This document shows, in pieces, positions 32,264 to 35,913 of a stretch of DNA of 35,913 bases. Each line of letters opens with the position of its first letter. Position 1 is the stretch's first letter. The DNA lies in contig JACCRT010000050.1 in assembly GCA_013813355.1 (NCBI GenBank), forward strand, positions 1 to 35,913, in the 5' to 3' direction. Under the pieces are notes generated by a model. The model saw only the letters and a program-made list of their open reading frames with translations, searched no databases and was not told where the DNA came from. The position numbers and the translations under genes were made by a program. Source of the DNA: Acidobacteriota bacterium. Lineage in GTDB: Bacteria > Acidobacteriota > Vicinamibacteria > Vicinamibacterales > 2-12-FULL-66-21.

Positions 32264-32590
32264 CTAGTCCCCTGGACGCGTGATGCGTCATATAAGTCCC
32301 GGGCGGGGCACCCCGGCTCGCGGCGTTGCTCCTCCCTTACATAGGCCCACCATGCGCGGTCGTCGCGCCTTGCGATCCGGACGCCGCGCTCCGGGACCTA
32401 TCAGCCCGTGGTGAAAGTCTGGCTGCATTCGACGGGCGATGCATCCCCGCGGGCTGCGTTGCTCCTCCCTTAAATACGCGCAGTATTCTCGGTCGTCGCG
32501 CCTTGTCCGCGGGGCGCCTCGCCCGTCTCGGTGCGACGCCAGACTTTCACCACGGGCTGCTATGCAACGCATCACGCTTCCAGGGGATAG
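32264..32590. mobile_element. MITE-like element B (327 bp), non-coding
   Basis: The outer ends are inverted repeats: CTAGTCCCCTGGACGCGTGATGCGT at the left and, reversed, CTATCCCCTGGAAGCGTGATGCGT at the right. Inside are two sub-elements. One, 32292-32401, has 11-bp ends (ATAAGTCCCGG / CCGGGACCTAT, one mismatch). The other, 32402-32559, has perfect 22-bp ends. Both share GCGTTGCTCCTCCCTTA and CGGTCGTCGCGCCTTG, so they are related copies. No open reading frame is supported and no transposase is present; mobility in trans is inferred. Confidence 0.75.
32402..32559. repeat. inner element with perfect 22-bp inverted ends
   Basis: CAGCCCGTGGTGAAAGTCTGGC (32402-32423) is the exact reverse complement of 32538-32559. 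The 158-bp unit between holds GATGCATCCCCGCGGGCTGCG and the shared core. It is nested in element B. Confidence 0.9.
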
Positions 32591-32597
32591 CAGCCCA

Positions 32598-35282
32598 TCA
32601 CCCGGTGTTTCGCATCCCCGCTGCGATACCGTTGACGGTCATCATGAATGCGTGCCCGAGCTGCGGGTCGGGATCATCGCCGTGTTCCCGGAGTCGACGG
32701 AGCAGCTCGATCTGCACGAGGTTGATCGGATCGACGTACGGGTTACGAACATCGATGGATCGGCGCAGCACGGCGTTGTGCGCGAGCAGCCGGTCGCTGC
32801 CGGTCACATCCAGCAGCACCTGGGCGGTCTCAGCCAGCCGGCGGCGCAAATCGACACCCATCGACTGGAGCTCCGCGGGCACGAGCCGCCGATCGTACTC
32901 TTCCGCAATTCGCGCATCGGCTTTGGCGAGCACCATCTCGATCAGGTCCAGCGTCGAACGGAAGACGGGCCACTCCCGGTACATGGTACGAAGCAGGCTT
33001 CGGTCCCCCTCGTGGATGGCGGCCGCCAGCGCCTCGCCGGACCCGAGCCAGGTCGGCAGCAACAGGCGGGTCTGCGTCCAGGCAAAGACCCAGGGGATGG
33101 CTCGCAGGGACTCGACACCGCCGGCGTCTCCTTTCCTGGGACGACGTGCCGGCCGGCTGCCGATCGGAAGCGTCGCCAGTTCGGGCTCCGGCGTGGCGGC
33201 GCGGAAGTACGGCACGAATGCGGGGTGTTCATGGACGATCGCGCGGTAGGTGGCGCGAGCGGTCACAGCCAGCCTGTCCATCGTCTCGCGCCAGGACGAG
33301 GGGAGCGTGACGGGTGGCGTGAGCGTGGCGTCGAGCGCGGCGGTTGTGTAGACCTCGAGCGTGCGGAGCGCGATATCCGGCAGGCCGAACTGGGCCTGAA
33401 TCATCTCGCCCTGCTCCGTCACCCGCAGGCGTCCCTCGACCGAGCCAGGCGGCTGAGACTGGATGGCGAGGTAGGTGGGCCCTCCGCCGCGGCCCACGCT
33501 GCCGCCCCGCCCGTGAAACAGCGTCAGCTCCACCCCTGCCCGGCGGCACACGTCGACCAGCGCTTCCTGAGCGCGATACAGCGCCCAGTTCGCGGAGAGC
33601 CGTCCGCCATCCTTCGCGGAATCCGAATAGCCGATCATCACCTCCTGTGAGTCGCCAATCCGCGCCCGGTACCACGGGATCGACAGCAACGCGCTCATCG
33701 TGTCGGCGGCGGCGCCCAGGTCGTCGAGCTGCTCGAAGAGCGGGACCGTGCGGAGATGACAGCCGGCCAGCTGCTGGAGCAGTTCCACTGCGAGCACGTC
33801 GGAGGGTGCCTGCGCCATGGAGATGACGTACGCGCCGAAGGATTCGGGCGATAGCGAGGCCGCCGTACGGAACGTTTCGATGACGTCGCGGTCCTCAGGA
33901 CCCAACGCATCGGCCTCGGGCCATCGCAACAGGGGCCCCTCGCCGGTGAGGGCCCGGATCAGAAACGCCTGGCGTTCTTCTTCCGGCCAGGACGTGTAGG
34001 CGCCGCCGCCGTGCGGCGTGGTGACGGAATCGAGCACCGCGGCATGCCGTGCCGCGTGCTGCCGCAGGTCGAGTCGAACCAGCGTCAGGCCAAACGCCGC
34101 CGTACGGCGCAGGATGTCCGCGAGCCGGCCGCTTGCGACGACCTGCTGCCCGGTGTCGACGAGAGAGTCGTAGCAGAGCCGCAGGGGTTCGATGAGTTCG
34201 TCGATCGAGAGATACGGCTCGGCCTGGTGCGGGGAGCTCGCGTCGGGGCGAGCCGATGCCGTCGCGTCGGCGGCCAGTTCCCGGCCGAGGATGTCGCGGG
34301 TGACCCGCAGGCGATCGCGCACCTCGCGGAGCACGGCCCGATAGGGTTCCCTGGCCGCGCCGCTTCGCGCCCGCAGGGCGGCTGTCGCGCTCGTGATCGA
34401 CAGCTCGTGACGCAAGGCCTCGATCTCGCGTTCGTAGAGGTCCGCCGCCATCCACCGGGAAATCACGCAGGCGAGGCGGGTCGTCTCCGGAGTGACGTTC
34501 GGGTTGCCGTCCCGATCGCCGCCAATCCACGAGCCGAAACGGATCGGTGCGGCATCGAGCGGCAGCGTCCGTCCGGTGAAGTGCTGGAGCGCGCGATCGA
34601 GCCCGCGAAGGTAGCGTGGCAGCGCGTCCCAGAGCGTCTGCTCGAACACGAGCAGCCCGCCGATGATCTCGTCGCGCGGCGTGGGACGCTCCGGCCGGAT
34701 CTCCTCGCTCTCCCACGCCGTGGTGATTTCGCGCCGGAGGTCCTGCACCACCTCGTCCTGCTCGACGGGCGTGAGGTCCGGCCGGTCCCGGCGCGCGAGA
34801 GCTTCCGCGATGCGCAGGTGCTTCTGGACGAGCGTCCGCCGGACGATCGCGGTGGGATGGGCGGTCAGTACCAGTTCAATCCGCATCGAGGCGACGCTCT
34901 GATAGAGAGCGGCCGGGTGAGTTCCGCGCCGCAGCAGGCGGTCGAACGCCTCCTCGCAGGACGCCGGCTGCGGCCCGGCCGCGGGATTTCGCTGATACTG
35001 GCGGCGACGCCGGATTCGATGGTGCTGCTCGGCGATGTTCGCCAGTGCGAGAAAGTGCGAGAACGCGCGTGCGACCGGAACGGCGTCCGCGACGGGAAGA
35101 TCCGCCAGGTCCTCGGAGAGGGCAGAGAAGTCGTCGGTGCCGGTCCGACCTCGCTTGGATCGCGCCCGCACACGCTCGACCGTATCGAAGAGTGCCTGCC
35201 CGCCGCGCAGCTGCAGCGTTTCGCCGAGCAGATCTCCCAGCAACCGCACATCGTCACGCAGCGGCTGGTGCGGATCGGCCAT
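32598..35282 (-). CDS. ppc: phosphoenolpyruvate carboxylase
   Basis: Cytoplasmic enzyme of 894 residues (E. coli: 883) that makes oxaloacetate from PEP and bicarbonate, refilling the TCA cycle. Catalytic blocks are ELVLTAHPTAIVRRTL (catalytic His, though the usual Glu after HPT is Ala), RFGSWIGGDRDGNPNVT, IGYSDSAKDGGRLSANWALYRAQE, the glycine loop LFHGRGGSVGRGGGPT, and the C-terminal RNTG. ATG 35282 is preceded by CATAAT at 5 nt. The stop is 7 nt from the right end of element B. It stands alone, without an evident operon. Confidence 0.96.
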   Translation of the reverse strand: MADPHQPLRDDVRLLGDLLGETLQLRGGQALFDTVERVRARSKRGRTGTDDFSALSEDLADLPVADAVPVARAFSHFLALANIAEQHHRIRRRRQYQRNPAAGPQPASCEEAFDRLLRRGTHPAALYQSVASMRIELVLTAHPTAIVRRTLVQKHLRIAEALARRDRPDLTPVEQDEVVQDLRREITTAWESEEIRPERPTPRDEIIGGLLVFEQTLWDALPRYLRGLDRALQHFTGRTLPLDAAPIRFGSWIGGDRDGNPNVTPETTRLACVISRWMAADLYEREIEALRHELSITSATAALRARSGAAREPYRAVLREVRDRLRVTRDILGRELAADATASARPDASSPHQAEPYLSIDELIEPLRLCYDSLVDTGQQVVASGRLADILRRTAAFGLTLVRLDLRQHAARHAAVLDSVTTPHGGGAYTSWPEEERQAFLIRALTGEGPLLRWPEADALGPEDRDVIETFRTAASLSPESFGAYVISMAQAPSDVLAVELLQQLAGCHLRTVPLFEQLDDLGAAADTMSALLSIPWYRARIGDSQEVMIGYSDSAKDGGRLSANWALYRAQEALVDVCRRAGVELTLFHGRGGSVGRGGGPTYLAIQSQPPGSVEGRLRVTEQGEMIQAQFGLPDIALRTLEVYTTAALDATLTPPVTLPSSWRETMDRLAVTARATYRAIVHEHPAFVPYFRAATPEPELATLPIGSRPARRPRKGDAGGVESLRAIPWVFAWTQTRLLLPTWLGSGEALAAAIHEGDRSLLRTMYREWPVFRSTLDLIEMVLAKADARIAEEYDRRLVPAELQSMGVDLRRRLAETAQVLLDVTGSDRLLAHNAVLRRSIDVRNPYVDPINLVQIELLRRLREHGDDPDPQLGHAFMMTVNGIAAGMRNTG

Positions 35283-35428
35283 GCCTGATTATGGTGTCAA
35301 TCGGGCGCACTGTGACAGGGAGTCACGAGCGTCATGCGGCCGGCTTCAATCTCGCCGCAAAGCCCGCCGGGCGCGGATAGGCATTGATCTTGAAGCCAGT
35401 TTCGGGGTACGAACGTCCAAAGGTCCGA

Positions 35429-35913
35429 ATGCTGACTTGTGCCACAACCGTGTTGCTCGTGGGCGCGCTCCTCCAGGCGCCCCAGCCGTCTGCTCCTCCG
35501 GCGGGAACTCAACAGGGCATGGCGTCAGCGCCGCAGCCCGCGGCGGAACAGCCTCCAGCCGAGCAGCCCCCGGCGCTGGATCCAGAGGATCTGCCGTTTT
35601 CGCTGGGTCGCATCCAGAAAGCCATGGCGCGCCCCTCCACCGTTCGACTGGAACTCGACCGACCTGTTTTCCGGACAGAAGTGATTGGGCGAAAGCCCAC
35701 TATCGAGGACATTCTTGGGCCGGACTTTGCGCGGGGCGCAGCCAGTCACGGCGGGATGACCCACCAGGAATTCCTGAACATGGTCACGCCGAAGGACGTG
35801 CAGGGGTACGCCGCGTTTTCGAACGGGGAAGCGCTGACGGTCGCCGCCACGTCCTTCGTCATGCAGTGGGCGCTGCAGCGCGCCGTGCAGCGGTTCGAGG
35901 ATGCGAATACCGA
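35429..35913 (+). CDS. secreted protein, unknown (5' part)
   Basis: The frame opens at ATG 35429 and is still open at the right edge (161 residues seen). MLTCATTVLLVGALLQAPQ is a probable signal peptide. A low-complexity PQPSAPPAGTQQGMASAPQPAAEQPPAEQPPAL linker follows, then a folded-looking region: DLPFSLGRIQKAMARPSTVRLELDRPVFRTEVIGRKPTIEDILGPDF and MTHQEFLNMVTPKDVQGYAAFSNGEALTVAATSFVMQWALQRAVQ. I do not recognise the family. The ORF track lacks it because it runs off the edge. Confidence 0.75.
   Translation, partial: MLTCATTVLLVGALLQAPQPSAPPAGTQQGMASAPQPAAEQPPAEQPPALDPEDLPFSLGRIQKAMARPSTVRLELDRPVFRTEVIGRKPTIEDILGPDFARGAASHGGMTHQEFLNMVTPKDVQGYAAFSNGEALTVAATSFVMQWALQRAVQRFEDANT

Noticed and set aside
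32264-32590. Structured non-coding RNA or tRNA
   Set aside because: The nested terminal inverted repeats and related copies at 31683 fit a transposable or palindromic repeat better; no cloverleaf or known RNA motif is seen.

Overview
The window is about 36 kb of GC-rich, gene-dense bacterial DNA with no rRNA, tRNA or CRISPR array. The gene families suggest an aerobic or facultative Gram-negative of the Acidobacteriota, most likely Vicinamibacteria. These include a remnant of an ADOP/MacB-type permease, a very large periplasmic metalloprotease/beta-propeller/beta-barrel protein, DUF2203 and an AceF-type pyruvate dehydrogenase E2. The placement is inferred, not demonstrated.

Layout. (1) 1-5 kb: 3' part of aceF, then lpdA, with a lipoprotein gene and lipA (lipoyl synthase) on the minus strand, so the lipoylated enzyme and the enzyme that makes its cofactor sit together; then a UPF0173 hydrolase. 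(2) 5-14 kb: an aerobic benzoyl-CoA (box) cluster. Divergent boxR (XRE plus shikimate-kinase-like domain) faces boxC, boxB, an enoyl-CoA hydratase, an aldehyde dehydrogenase in the BoxD position, a kynureninase-like PLP enzyme and a 3-hydroxyacyl-CoA dehydrogenase. A previously unlisted 59-codon membrane ORF lies behind boxR. boxA and a benzoate-CoA ligase are absent from the window. (3) 13.8-16.7 kb: DUF2203, a 7Fe/8Fe-type ferredoxin, an isolated nuoB-nuoI pair, a hotdog thioesterase and an orphan zinc-finger protein. (4) 16.8-24 kb: the 1040-residue outer-membrane protein, an ECF sigma/anti-sigma pair, a TlpA-like thioredoxin, a small Cys protein and an M28 peptidase. (5) 24-28.4 kb: an EEP-family phosphodiesterase and a cardiolipin-synthase-like protein, small proteins, a transglutaminase-like protein and a CusF-SCO1 fusion. 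(6) 28.4-35.9 kb: an RRM protein with a long leader, an ABC ATPase, a chimeric pseudogene, an SMP-30-like propeller, a DUF411 metal-binding protein flanked by inverted palindromic elements, phosphoenolpyruvate carboxylase, and the start of an unknown secreted protein.

How it fits together. The box genes would convert benzoyl-CoA through the epoxide and the C6 semialdehyde to 3-oxoadipyl-CoA-level intermediates, gated by BoxR at a small intergenic region holding two GCA-N6-TRC sites. PDH/LipA and PEP carboxylase are central carbon metabolism.

The strongest unexplained signals are four. First, the DUF411 gene is delimited exactly by CCAGGGGACTAG / CTAGTCCCCTGG inverted ends of a MITE-like family. 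Second, a -10-like hexamer lies 5-9 nt before the start codon of about a dozen genes, suggesting widespread leaderless transcription. Third, several short-period intergenic repeats are present. Fourth, the kynureninase-like enzyme in the box cluster has altered active-site positions. All family calls are from reading motifs by eye; no database search was run.
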